From NCBI RefSeq assembly GCF_029054785.1, contig NZ_JAIDEN010000100.1, positions 1 to 30,574 of the forward strand: a stretch of 30,574 nt of DNA, written 5' to 3'. The notes under the pieces were generated by a model, which was not told the DNA's origin, did no database searches, and worked only from the letters and a program-made list of their open reading frames with translations. The position numbers and the translations under genes were made by a program. Below, piece after piece: positions 6,712-14,928 of the stretch. Positions within the stretch are counted from its first letter, which is position 1; every line of letters starts with the position of its first letter. The DNA is from Duncaniella sp. (GTDB taxonomy: Bacteria > Bacteroidota > Bacteroidia > Bacteroidales > Muribaculaceae).

Positions 6712-7905
6712 ATGACCTCAGCCGGGCGCAGAAAACTACTCTTTGTGATCGACTCCTTCAATATCGGGGGAGCCGAACGCAGCCTTTGCACCCTGCTCAA
6801 TCTGCTTCCGGCGGAACGGTTCGACATACATGTCCTGCTGACAGCCTGCGGAGGGGCATTGGAAAAATACCTCCCGCCCACGGTGCGTTTGACCCGGATC
6901 CCGCTCTGCGGCGGAAGCTTCGGGTCACGGATCCGCTTTTCGTGGCGCCATCTGCTCCACGCCGTCTCCTCGCGTCTCCCTGCCGCCGTCCGCTCCAAGG
7001 CTAATCCCGTCGAACGCCACTGGCTGCTGCTCGGCTGCCTCGCTCCCGCACCGGAAGAGATTTATGACGTAGCCGTGGCCTACCATCAGGGATTCCCTAC
7101 CTACTATGTGGCTTCCAAGGTGAAGGCACGGCGCAAAATTGCATGGATCAACGCCGACATTGTCCGTGACAGCTATTCAGAGAATTTCAACCTCGGATTC
7201 TACGCCCTATATAATAAGGTGGTGACAGCCTCACCCGGATTGCGCGACCTGCTGCTTGATGCCTGGGACTTCCGCCCCGGACAGCTGATCCCCATACGCG
7301 ACATAGTCTCGCCTGCCGTCCTTCACCGCCTGGCCGAAGATCCGGCTGCTCAGGACGCTGTCAGGGAAGAGGTCGATGACCAGGATTCCGACCGCCTCAG
7401 ACTTCTGACCGTAGGGCGTCTCGTTCCGGTCAAAGGCTATGACCTGCTGATCGGCGCCGCCGCCATCCTTAAGAACCGGGGGCTTGCGTTCCGCTGGGAC
7501 ATAATAGGCGACGGCCCGCTCAGAGAGGAGATTCAGGAGCTTATCCGGACCCGTGGACTCAGTGACAATGTCAGGCTCCTCGGCGCTCTTGACAACCCCT
7601 ACCCTCTGATGCGGCGCTGCGACATCTACGTCCAGCCATCCCGATCCGAAGGCTACGGCATAGCCGTCTGCGAGGCCAGAGCCTTTTGCCGTCCGGTGAT
7701 CGTCACCGCATTCAGGGTTGCTTCCGGACTCGTCAATGACGGAACCGACGGACTCATCTGCGGCATGGACGCCGAGTCACTGGCCGATGCCGTCAGCCGC
7801 CTCTCGTCCCCGCAGCTGCGCGAAAATTTCGCCGCCAGACTCGCCGGAAGCCCTGCCGACAACAGCGCCGAAAGCCTCGGCCTGATCCTCGGTCTTCTGA
7901 ACTGA
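6712..7905 (+). CDS. Glycosyltransferase family 4 protein (first)
   Basis: A GT-B retaining glycosyltransferase of 397 residues. The N-terminal domain opens with a Rossmann strand followed by NIGGAERSL, the glycine-rich acceptor-side loop of GT4. The C-terminal domain has TVGRLVPVKGYDLL, the IIGDGP turn and the EX7E motif (Glu313 and Glu321 in EGYGIAVCE), which binds the nucleotide-sugar donor. It probably adds one sugar to the lipid-linked repeat unit at the cytoplasmic face. It follows wzc by 5 nt and is followed by a second GT4 gene of the same length. Donor and linkage cannot be read from the sequence. Confidence 0.9.
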   Translation: MTSAGRRKLLFVIDSFNIGGAERSLCTLLNLLPAERFDIHVLLTACGGALEKYLPPTVRLTRIPLCGGSFGSRIRFSWRHLLHAVSSRLPAAVRSKANPVERHWLLLGCLAPAPEEIYDVAVAYHQGFPTYYVASKVKARRKIAWINADIVRDSYSENFNLGFYALYNKVVTASPGLRDLLLDAWDFRPGQLIPIRDIVSPAVLHRLAEDPAAQDAVREEVDDQDSDRLRLLTVGRLVPVKGYDLLIGAAAILKNRGLAFRWDIIGDGPLREEIQELIRTRGLSDNVRLLGALDNPYPLMRRCDIYVQPSRSEGYGIAVCEARAFCRPVIVTAFRVASGLVNDGTDGLICGMDAESLADAVSRLSSPQLRENFAARLAGSPADNSAESLGLILGLLN

Positions 7906-7937
7906 AACAGAAATATCACTTACCGACCGAAAAAACA

Positions 7938-9131
7938 ATGAAACGGATCTTCATCGCAATGCACTATCTCGAAATCGGGGGCGCCGAAAACGCCCTCATA
8001 GGGCTGCTGCATGCCTTGGACTACTCAGAAGTGTCGGTCGACCTCTTCCTCTATGCCCGACGCGGCGAACTCCTGTCGGAAATCCCGCCTCAGGTAAACC
8101 TCCTCCCAGAAATTCCCGCCTATGCCCACATCGAATCCCCGCTGAAGGACACCTTCATCCACGGCCACTTCAAAGTGGGCCTCGGACGGCTGCGGGCAAA
8201 ACTGCTCAACCTGTCCCGCCACAGCAAAACGACCGGCACAGGCGATCCGGCAGCGATTTTTTCCTATATAGGCCGCTGTGTCACACCCGCGCTGCCACAG
8301 ATCTCCGATACTGTCTATGATCTGGCCGTCTCTTTCCTGACACCGCATGACATAGTGCTCTCCAAAGTCCGCGCACTGAAAAAAATCTGCTGGATCCACA
8401 CCGACTACACCCGCATTTCCATTGATCCCGACTTCGAGCTTCCCGTCTGGCAGGCCTATGACCGGATAATCTCGATCTCGCCCGATGTGAGCCGTGCATT
8501 CGTCAGCGTGTTTCCCTCGCTCGCCCCGAAGATCGCCGAGATCGCCAACATCCTGCCCGAAGAGCTCATCCGCAACCGCGCCGCCGGGGGAACCGCACCG
8601 GAATTTCCACAAGGCAGATTCAATCTCCTCTCCATCGGGCGTTTCACCCACGCAAAAAACTTCGACAACATCCCCGACATTGCCCGCCGTCTGCGCGACG
8701 ACCACTGCATCTCCGCATTCCACTGGTCGATCATCGGCTTCGGAGGCGACGAAAGCCTTATCCGCGACAAAATCGCCGAGGCCGGTGTGGAGGACTGCGT
8801 CAGCATACTCGGCAAACGCGCCAATCCCTACCCCTATATCAGCCGCTGCGACCTCTATCTCCAGCCCTCACGCTACGAAGGACGCTGCGTCACCGTCCGC
8901 GAGGCCCAGCTTCTTGGAAAAGCGACAGTCATCGCCGACTATCCGACAGCCCGCTCGCAGGTCTGCGACGGAACCGACGGCTTCATCCTCCCTCTCTCCA
9001 ACAAAAACTTCGCCGCCGGACTGGCCTCGCTGATCAGCACCCCGGAACGCATCGAAAAAATCACCCGCAACCTCCGTCATGGCGACTACTCAGACCGCGC
9101 CGAAGCCCGGAAACTCATCTCACTCATCTGA
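7938..9131 (+). CDS. Glycosyltransferase family 4 protein (second)
   Basis: A 397-residue GT4 glycosyltransferase. It begins with a Rossmann strand and EIGGAENALIGLL, the same glycine-rich loop as the preceding gene. The C-terminal donor domain contains SIGRFTHAKNFDNI, the IIGFGGDE turn and EX7E (Glu314 and Glu322 in EGRCVTVRE). The Gly-to-Arg-Cys variation inside EX7E is a small departure from the usual EGFG. The two neighbouring genes share length and architecture, so an old duplication is possible. Expected role: one sugar transfer in repeat-unit assembly. Specificity unknown. Confidence 0.9.
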   Translation: MKRIFIAMHYLEIGGAENALIGLLHALDYSEVSVDLFLYARRGELLSEIPPQVNLLPEIPAYAHIESPLKDTFIHGHFKVGLGRLRAKLLNLSRHSKTTGTGDPAAIFSYIGRCVTPALPQISDTVYDLAVSFLTPHDIVLSKVRALKKICWIHTDYTRISIDPDFELPVWQAYDRIISISPDVSRAFVSVFPSLAPKIAEIANILPEELIRNRAAGGTAPEFPQGRFNLLSIGRFTHAKNFDNIPDIARRLRDDHCISAFHWSIIGFGGDESLIRDKIAEAGVEDCVSILGKRANPYPYISRCDLYLQPSRYEGRCVTVREAQLLGKATVIADYPTARSQVCDGTDGFILPLSNKNFAAGLASLISTPERIEKITRNLRHGDYSDRAEARKLISLI

Positions 9132-9175
9132 ACCACCCCATCTCCCCCAATAATCATAAACCGCCACCAAGCCCG

Positions 9176-9910
9176 ATGTCGATACCCCGCATAATCCACT
9201 ACTGCTGGTTCGGAGGACGCCCCTTGCCTCCGAGCGCACGCCGCTGCCTTGACTCCTGGAAGCGCCACTTCCCCGGCTATGAGATCAGGCGCTGGGACGA
9301 GAGCAATTTCGACATCAACGCCATCCCCTACACCCGCCAGGCCGCCGCTGCCGGCAAGTGGGCCTTTGTCAGCGACTACGCCCGCTTCCTGATACTCTAC
9401 CGCCACGGAGGGATCTATTTCGACACCGACGTCGAAGTCATCCGCCCGATGGACCACATCATAGCCGACGGCGCCTTCATGGGCTTCGAGAAAAGCCACA
9501 TTGGCATCGGAGTGAACTCCGGACTCGGCATAGGCTCTCCCGCCTCCCATCCGTTCTACAAAAAGATACTTGACCACTACTCCTCCATCCCCTATCTCGG
9601 TCCTGACGGCAAACCGCTGCCGGGAACTGTCGTGGCCCACGTCACCCGCCTCTTCCTTGAGGCCGGACTGAAGCCCGAAGACCGCCGCCAGACGGTGGAG
9701 GGGATCACCGTCTATCCCAACGAATATTTCAACCCGCTCGACGACGCCACGGGCCGAATGCGTATCACACCGCAGACCTGCTCCATACACCACTACGACA
9801 AAACCTGGTGTGACAACTACGGCCCCATGCGCACCCGCCTGATGCGCCTGCTCCACCGCACCTTCGGAGTGACCGCCTTCTCAGGCCTGCGCAAGATCCT
9901 CAAGCGTTAG
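9176..9910 (+). CDS. GT32-family glycosyltransferase (capsular polysaccharide type)
   Basis: A 244-residue protein of the GT32 'DXD sugar-binding' family. The N-terminus IPRIIHYCWFGG is the family signature, followed by WDESNFD and the segment FVSDYARFLILYRHGGIY. The DXD motif that binds metal and nucleotide sugar is at Asp83-Thr-Asp85. A C-terminal IHHYDKTWCDN segment is also typical. Such enzymes add sugars (galactose or mannose types are known) in capsule and LPS loci. It is soluble or peripheral, with no transmembrane segment. It follows the GT4 pair by 44 nt. The donor cannot be assigned. Confidence 0.88.
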   Translation: MSIPRIIHYCWFGGRPLPPSARRCLDSWKRHFPGYEIRRWDESNFDINAIPYTRQAAAAGKWAFVSDYARFLILYRHGGIYFDTDVEVIRPMDHIIADGAFMGFEKSHIGIGVNSGLGIGSPASHPFYKKILDHYSSIPYLGPDGKPLPGTVVAHVTRLFLEAGLKPEDRRQTVEGITVYPNEYFNPLDDATGRMRITPQTCSIHHYDKTWCDNYGPMRTRLMRLLHRTFGVTAFSGLRKILKR

Positions 9911-10027
9911 GAGAGCTTTTTCACTCCCGTTTTTCAGACATCTTCCAAGATCTTACCTATCCTCCACAAAAAAATATCGCCCTCAGATTTTCTTCACGCT
10001 CACAACGACCTCTAATTCAGAACAGCT
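9911..10027 (+). other. Intergenic gap in the exopolysaccharide operon
   Basis: A pyrimidine-rich 117-nt stretch between the GT32 and polymerase genes. I see no -7 box on the plus strand and no strong hairpin. Confidence 0.4.
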
Positions 10028-11134
10028 TTGAACGCTTCACTATACGAACCGATCTACCTTGCCATCATCTCCATGCTCTCCATCGTCACTGGGGTCAGGC
10101 TGATGCTTTCCGGCAGCAATACGCTCGCTGTCGGCACCGACAGGCGCGGCAATTCGTTCGGTCCCTTCATGTTATGCCTTTTTCTCGCAATCTTCATCGG
10201 ACTGCGGCCCGTCTCCTTCCTTTTCGGCGACACGGTCAACTACGCTATGGTCTACAACGCCATCGAACCCGGCAACCTGCATGACTACCACATTTCATCC
10301 GAATGGCTCTGGGACATCTTCACCTACCTCTGCCGGACAGCCGGACTCTCAGTCAACATCTACTTTCTTCTTGTCGAACTGGCCTACATACTGGTTTCGT
10401 TCGCAGCAGTCAGGAAATTCGTTCCGACCTCACCCTGGCTCGGCACCCTCTTCCTCGTCAGCGCCCTGTTCTTTTTCTCGTTCGGCACCAACGGCCTGCG
10501 CAACGGCCTGGCATGCAGCTTTGTGCTGCTCGTAATAGCCTACATGCTCGAAGAGCGCTACATCAAAGCACTCCTCTTCGCGTTCATTGCAATGAGCATC
10601 CACCGAAGCAGCGCACTTCCACTCGGCGGAACCATTCTGGCCCTTACGGTTCTGAAAAATCCCTACTACGCCCTCTACGGATGGTTCACCTGCATACTGC
10701 TTTCACTCATCGCCGGCAACTACTGGACCGCACTCATCGGCGATATCGGATTTGACGACCGCCTCGCCCAATACACCGACACTTCCGACGAAAATCTGGA
10801 GACCTGGGGATCAACCGCAATGTTCCGCTGGGACTTCCTCATTTACAGTTCAATCCCTGTCATCTACTTCTTCTACATCTACCGGCGGGGCCTGCGCGAC
10901 GGCTGGTTCAACACCCTCGCCATAACCTATCTCGTGGCCAATTCCTTCTGGGTGCTGATGATCCGCGCGGCTTTCTCCAACCGTTTCGCCTATCTCTCCT
11001 GGTTTCTCATCCCGATCATCTTCGTCTACCCCCTCTGCAACATGCGCGTCTGGAAAGACCAGAACTCCGTTGCGGGTGTGCTCCTCATGTCCTACGTATT
11101 CATCACTGTCATCTTCCTTTCACTGATATGGTAA
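10028..11134 (+). CDS. EpsG/Wzy-like polysaccharide polymerase
   Basis: An integral membrane protein of 368 residues with about nine to ten hydrophobic segments. It carries the EpsG-family features of a YxxxYN-like stretch (VNYAMVYN near 75-82), the segment FSFGTNGLRNGLACSFVLL near 150-168, and AMSIHRSSALPL near 190-200, where the RNG and SIHRS motifs are characteristic. Such proteins polymerise lipid-linked repeat units in the periplasm. The start is TTG at 10028; no ATG is available before Met16, and starting there would cut into the first helix. It overlaps the next gene by 7 nt. It is the only polytopic polysaccharide protein in the window, and it looks like a polymerase rather than a flippase. 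Confidence 0.85.
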   Translation: MNASLYEPIYLAIISMLSIVTGVRLMLSGSNTLAVGTDRRGNSFGPFMLCLFLAIFIGLRPVSFLFGDTVNYAMVYNAIEPGNLHDYHISSEWLWDIFTYLCRTAGLSVNIYFLLVELAYILVSFAAVRKFVPTSPWLGTLFLVSALFFFSFGTNGLRNGLACSFVLLVIAYMLEERYIKALLFAFIAMSIHRSSALPLGGTILALTVLKNPYYALYGWFTCILLSLIAGNYWTALIGDIGFDDRLAQYTDTSDENLETWGSTAMFRWDFLIYSSIPVIYFFYIYRRGLRDGWFNTLAITYLVANSFWVLMIRAAFSNRFAYLSWFLIPIIFVYPLCNMRVWKDQNSVAGVLLMSYVFITVIFLSLIW

Positions 11135-12033
11135 CACGACTAACGGTTTTCACCCCTACATATAACCGCGCCCGCACCCTCCGGCGCCTCTACGAAAGTC
11201 TTTGCACCCAGACTGTGCGCGAGGGCTTCGAATGGCTCGTCATCGACGACGGCTCCACTGACTTCACCCGCCGGCTCGTAGAGGGCTTCATCAGTGAAAA
11301 GCGCATCCCGATCCGATATATCTACAAAGAAAACGGAGGTCTCCACACCGGCTACAACACTGCCTATGCCAACATCGACTCCGAACTCTGTGTCTGCATC
11401 GACTCCGATGACTTCATGCCTGACGATGCCGTGGAGCTGATTCTGAAAAAATGGGATTCGGAAGGTTCCGACAAATATGCCGGACTCATAGGCCTTGACT
11501 ACTATCTCGACTCCGACACCCCCATCGGCGGCAAGCTCCCCGACGACATGTCGAGCTGCTGGCTAAACGAACTTGAGGCCCGCGGCATCCACCGGGGAGA
11601 TATGAAACAGGTGATGCGCACAGCCCTGATGAAGGAAGTTGCCCCTCAGATCGGCTATCCGGGCGAAAAAAATTTCAACCCTGTCTACATGCTTCTTCAG
11701 GTCTGCGACCGCCTGCCGCTGCTCGTAATCAACCGCAACCTATGTTATGTCGACTATCAGACGGGCATCGACAGCATGTCAGAGCGCATCTTCCTCCAGT
11801 ATCTCGACTCTCCCCGCAGCTTCGCCAAACTCCGCCGCCTTGAGATGACACTGCGCCATTCCACCCCCTCACGGCGTTTCCGCACAGTGATCCACTACGT
11901 CTCAAGCTGCCTCATCTCCCGTGACCGGCGTTGGCTTGCCGACTCCCCGCGCAAGTTCCTGACCGTTCTCGCCGCCCCCGCAGGCTATCTCCTCTACCGT
12001 TACATAAAATACAAAGCGAGCCAACTGCGGTAG
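11128..12033 (+). CDS. Glycosyltransferase family 2 protein
   Basis: A 301-residue GT-A inverting glycosyltransferase. It opens with LTVFTPTYNRARTL, has VIDDGSTD at 38-45, the NGGLHTGYNTA segment at 69-79 and the DXD-type motif DSDD at 92-95. No transmembrane helices are apparent apart from a mildly hydrophobic C-terminus. It overlaps the polymerase gene by 7 nt, which implies translational coupling. Role: transfer of one sugar to the lipid-linked intermediate. Donor unknown. Confidence 0.9.
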   Translation: MVTRLTVFTPTYNRARTLRRLYESLCTQTVREGFEWLVIDDGSTDFTRRLVEGFISEKRIPIRYIYKENGGLHTGYNTAYANIDSELCVCIDSDDFMPDDAVELILKKWDSEGSDKYAGLIGLDYYLDSDTPIGGKLPDDMSSCWLNELEARGIHRGDMKQVMRTALMKEVAPQIGYPGEKNFNPVYMLLQVCDRLPLLVINRNLCYVDYQTGIDSMSERIFLQYLDSPRSFAKLRRLEMTLRHSTPSRRFRTVIHYVSSCLISRDRRWLADSPRKFLTVLAAPAGYLLYRYIKYKASQLR

Positions 12034-12093
12034 ATGTTATTAAAAAACAACCTCTAAATTATATTCCTATACACACACTGATTCTCTACTGCT

Positions 12094-13172
12094 ATGAAGA
12101 TTCTACACGTCATAACCTCCCTGCGCACCGGCGGTGCCGAGAAACTGGTCTGCGATATGCTCCCTCTGATGCGCGATCAGGGGCATGAGGTCGAACTTGC
12201 TGTCTTTGACGGCACTCCGAGCCATCTGCTGGAGTCTGTCAGGCAGCAAGGCATAACGACCCACGCCTTCGGACTTGGGCTGAAATCTGCCTACAACCCA
12301 CAGCATATCAATAAGTTAAAATCGACAATAGGGGGGTCAACATTGTCCATTCACACAACACATCAGCCCAGCTCTTCGCCGCGCTCGCCGCTCCATCCGG
12401 GACTGCGCTCGTGACCACCGAACACAACACCGACAACCGTCGGCGCCATCTCCCCCTTCTGCGCCATCTTGACCGGCGTCTCTATCGACGCTACGACGCA
12501 ATTGCCTGTTGCAGCGAGGCTGTCGCCTCGTCGCTGCGGGCCTATCTCGGCCCGGAATTCAATGCGCGGACAAGTGTGATTGAAAACGGCATCGACCTCA
12601 CGGCTTTCGCGCCAACGGAATCAGAGACGAAAGACACAGACATCCTCATGGCAGCTGCTTTCCGCCCTCAGAAAGACCACCTAACCGCCCTGCGCGCACT
12701 CACCCTTCTGCCTCCGGAAGTCACCCTCTCTTTTGCCGGCGACGGCGCCACCCGGCCACAGATCGAGGCCGAAGTCCGACGTCTCGGTTTGGAAAACCGC
12801 GTCCGCTTTCTCGGCTCGGTCAGCGATGTGCCTCACAGACTGCACACAGCTAAAATAGCCCTGCTGTCGACCCACTACGAGGGCCTATCGCTCTCCACGA
12901 TTGAGGCTATGGCATCGGGAACACCGCTTGTGGCTTCTGACGTGAGCGGAGTCCGCGAAGTCTGCGCGGGAGCCGCTATGCTCTTCCCCGACGGCGATGC
13001 CGAAGCCCTCGCCTCGATCCTTTCCGACCTGTTGAAAGACCCCGCCTTGCGCCGCCTGACAGCCGCCCGCTGCCGTGAACGCGCCCTCCGTTTCGACATC
13101 CGCTCCACCACCCAAGCCTACCTCGACCTCTACACCCGCCTCCTAACCGGCACCGGACAGGGTTCGTATTAG
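12094..13172 (+). pseudogene. GT4 glycosyltransferase interrupted by a frameshift at a G6 run
   Basis: The 5' part (from the ATG at 12094) reads ILHVITSLRTGGAEKLV, a GT4 N-terminus. It runs in frame to the six-G run at 12331-12336 and then continues out of frame to a stop at 12414. The other frame, starting at the G run, reads VNIVHSHNTSAQLFAALAA and leads without a break into TTEHNT, VIENGID, AAFRPQKDHLTAL and the EX7E motif (EGLSLSTIE), ending at 13172. One extra G restores a single reading frame of 359 residues. A separate short protein from the GTG at 12411 would lack the acceptor domain. This is a recent mutation, a phase-variable tract or a sequencing error; the sequence alone cannot decide. 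Confidence 0.88.
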
Positions 13173-13282
13173 TACAGCAATCTCTTGTGTCGCACCTACG
13201 GCGCTTTGGGCGGGGGGAAGGTCGTGTCCGATGCCACAGCTGCGGACTCCTATGGAGCCCTTGCAGTGGCCTGAATTCTCCC

Positions 13283-13297
13283 GGCCGCTACGCGGCC
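13283..13297 (+). repeat. GC-rich hairpin
   Basis: GGCCGC and GCGGCC flank TAC, giving a 6-bp stem with a 3-nt loop. Just upstream, GTCCG (13226-13230) and CGGAC (13243-13247), and the overlapping CTCC/GGAG pair, could form competing hairpins. The block lies 111 nt after the broken GT4 stop and might act as a terminator or be part of an intergenic repeat. Confidence 0.4.
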
Positions 13298-13387
13298 TGC
13301 CTGCTCGCCAAGCCTGATCCATTTCCATACACACAGGTTAGGAAAGAGGTTGTTACAGAACTATAATTCACGGTAGGTACGCTTTTC

Positions 13388-13466
13388 AATGCTGTTTACT
13401 TAAATCTGTAAAAGCCTGATTTTCAATAGAACTTTAAATGGCGAAATTCCTTAAGTAAACAACATT
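13388..13466 (+). repeat. 16-nt inverted repeat with one mismatch
   Basis: AATGCTGTTTACTTAA (13388-13403) is complementary to TTAAGTAAACAACATT (13451-13466) at 15 of 16 positions. The arms are 47 nt apart in an AT-rich stretch quite unlike the neighbouring coding DNA. They could be ends of a small non-coding element or a protein-binding site. Confidence 0.5.
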
Positions 13467-13472
13467 GGGACT

Positions 13473-13533
13473 CTTTTCAAAGCGTCCTCTTTCAGGCGAT
13501 TGATTCCAAGGCAATTGCTGACACTTTGAAAAG
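13473..13533 (+). repeat. 10-nt inverted repeat
   Basis: CTTTTCAAAG (13473-13482) is the exact reverse complement of CTTTGAAAAG (13524-13533). Related sequence CGCTTTTCAA occurs at 13380-13389, so the motif is present three times within 155 nt. Confidence 0.5.
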
Positions 13534-13650
13534 CGTCCCCACCGTGCCCGATTGCGGCAAGTTTTGCAACATCCCCGATTGGTTGACAGAGACCAGAGTG
13601 GTTGGAAAGGAGGAATACGAAACACCGACTGCCACGGAGGCTCGAAGAGC

Positions 13651-13804
13651 CTGAGTTTCCGAAACCCCAGGGTAAGCGAGCGCCCGAAGGGCCGAGCGGT
13701 GCCTGGGGTACGATGCACATCCTCTGAGACTGCCTCGGAGAGGCTGGGTTTCCGGGGCCCAAGGGTGAGCGAGTGCCCGAAGGGCCGAGCACTGTCCGGA
13801 GCAC
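13651..13804 (+). repeat. Two copies of a 61-nt GC-rich unit, period 93 nt
   Basis: Unit 1 is 13651-13711 and unit 2 is 13744-13804. They share a core containing GTTTCC and AGGG, then GAGCG or GAGTG followed by the invariant CCCGAAGGGCCGAGC, which holds the small hairpin GCCC-GAA-GGGC. In unit 1, CCCCAGG (13665-13671) pairs with CCTGGGG (13702-13708) around the core. In unit 2, TCCGG (13751-13755) pairs with CCGGA (13796-13800). The outer stems differ while the inner hairpin is kept, which suggests selection or spread of a folded element. Family unknown to me. Confidence 0.6.
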
Positions 13805-13896
13805 ACACCTATCTATCAGCCTATCCATCAGACGGCATCTGAAATTTTCATGAATATTTCTTAAGCTTTTTGACCCTGTCTATGAAAAAAATTGAG

Positions 13897-13904
13897 TAAT
13901 TTTG
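13897..13904 (+). promoter_or_regulatory. Candidate promoter of the DUF5683 gene (-7 box)
   Basis: TAATTTTG matches TAnnTTTG. A possible -33 TTTG at 13869-13872 is 24 nt away, longer than usual. A start near 13911 is consistent with translation from the ATG at 13965 and not with an upstream start near 13902. Confidence 0.6.
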
Positions 13905-13964
13905 CCATTCCTATATACTTTGTTGATTCTTCTCTCATACCAAACACTAACCAATCGATCATTT

Positions 13965-14891
13965 ATGAAAACCTTTGCACGTTTACTGACTTTGTTTGTG
14001 CTCACACTTCTCGTCAGCGCGGAAGCCGCAGCCCAGGACAAACCCCGCTGGGTCACCAAAGGAGTGGCCTCGCTTGAAAAAGAGCGCAGCAACGATTCAT
14101 ATACCTTCCGCTCATTCGAGATCTTCGGCGGCGACATCGACCGTCTGCGTCAGGAGCGCTTCAACCCGCTCGTGGGCTATCTCGCCCGCACATTCGGTGC
14201 CGACTCAGCCTCAGCCGAAGTCACCCTCATCTCAGCCCTGAGAAACAGCCCCGCAACACTCAACGATGCCGAAGGCGACAACTCGGTCCAGGCCGAATAC
14301 CGCGTGACATTCTCCTCTCCGTCCCCAATGACATTCTATGCCAAGCTCGTTGACGAATACGTCAGCTTCGACGAAAACACCGACATGAGCTTCGACTACA
14401 CTCTCTATCAGCTCTTTGCCATATCATCAGGAGCCGACGGCAGTGTCCCGCAGTTCGACGACTATTCCTACACCCGCAAATACAACGCCCGCGCACTGGC
14501 TCTCTCCATTGTCCCCGGCCTCGGACAGATGTATAAAGGCCATACATCCAAAGGCTGGATCATCATCGGCGGAGAAGTTGTCTTTGTAGGCACTGCAATC
14601 TACTCTCATATCCGGCAGCACAATTACAGCAACGATGCCTCGAATGCTTCGGATGCAATCGCTCCAAGCTACCGCAGCAAGTCAAAAAGCTGGCGTCAGG
14701 TGCGCGACGTGGCCATCATCGGCGCCTGCGGCCTCTATGTCTACAATCTCCTTGACGCCGCCCTCTCGAAAGGAGCGCGCCAGGTTGTGGTCAGCAAACC
14801 CAGAGGAACCAGTCTTTCATTCTCGCCCTCCGTGATGGCCGATCCTCTCAGCCCGGCCGCACCCGCCCTCAGAATGTCACTGACCTTCTGA
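13965..14891 (+). CDS. DUF5683-family secreted/membrane protein
   Basis: A protein of 309 residues with a signal peptide (about 1-22, ending AEAAAQ). The middle part (about 25-170) looks extracytoplasmic and unassigned. The C-terminal part contains ALSIVPGLGQMYKGH, KGWIIIGGEVVFVG and, after a polar loop, a hydrophobic segment around DVAIIGACGLYVYNLLDA, the hallmark of DUF5683: glycine- and proline-rich paired membrane segments. The start at 13965 is preferred because it begins a clean signal peptide and lies after the -7 box. The function of DUF5683 is not established. Being the first gene before a GT4 and a GNAT gene, it may belong to the exopolysaccharide system, but this could be chance. 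Confidence 0.8.
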   Translation: MKTFARLLTLFVLTLLVSAEAAAQDKPRWVTKGVASLEKERSNDSYTFRSFEIFGGDIDRLRQERFNPLVGYLARTFGADSASAEVTLISALRNSPATLNDAEGDNSVQAEYRVTFSSPSPMTFYAKLVDEYVSFDENTDMSFDYTLYQLFAISSGADGSVPQFDDYSYTRKYNARALALSIVPGLGQMYKGHTSKGWIIIGGEVVFVGTAIYSHIRQHNYSNDASNASDAIAPSYRSKSKSWRQVRDVAIIGACGLYVYNLLDAALSKGARQVVVSKPRGTSLSFSPSVMADPLSPAAPALRMSLTF

Positions 14892-14928
14892 TCAGTCTCC
14901 CCCCGTATAATCCGGTCATATTCCACAA

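Larger units (their letters stand above)
13173..13964 (+). other. Repeat-rich gene-free region of about 790 bp
   Basis: I see no convincing gene here on either strand. It holds GC-rich hairpins (13226-13297), two inverted-repeat pairs in an AT-rich part (13388-13466 and 13473-13533), two copies of a 61-nt GC-rich unit (13651-13711 and 13744-13804) and the promoter of the next gene (13897). It separates the broken GT4 gene from the second group of exopolysaccharide genes. It may be a remnant of a mobile element or a cluster of intergenic repeats. Short frames crossing it are translations of the repeats. Confidence 0.6.

Noticed and set aside
12411..13172. A separate short glycosyltransferase starting at the GTG at 12411
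   Set aside because: Homology-like sequence continues upstream of this codon in the same frame to the G6 run and joins the 5' fragment, so it is the 3' part of one broken gene.
13434..13842. Overlapping frames of about 100-125 residues on both strands in the repeat region
   Set aside because: Their sequence is a translation of the two 61-nt units, with the same peptide appearing twice on each strand; no start context and no domain support a protein.
13902..13964. Upstream start for the DUF5683 gene at 13902
   Set aside because: It overlaps the -7 box at 13897-13904 and would precede the expected transcription start; the ATG at 13965 begins a normal signal peptide.
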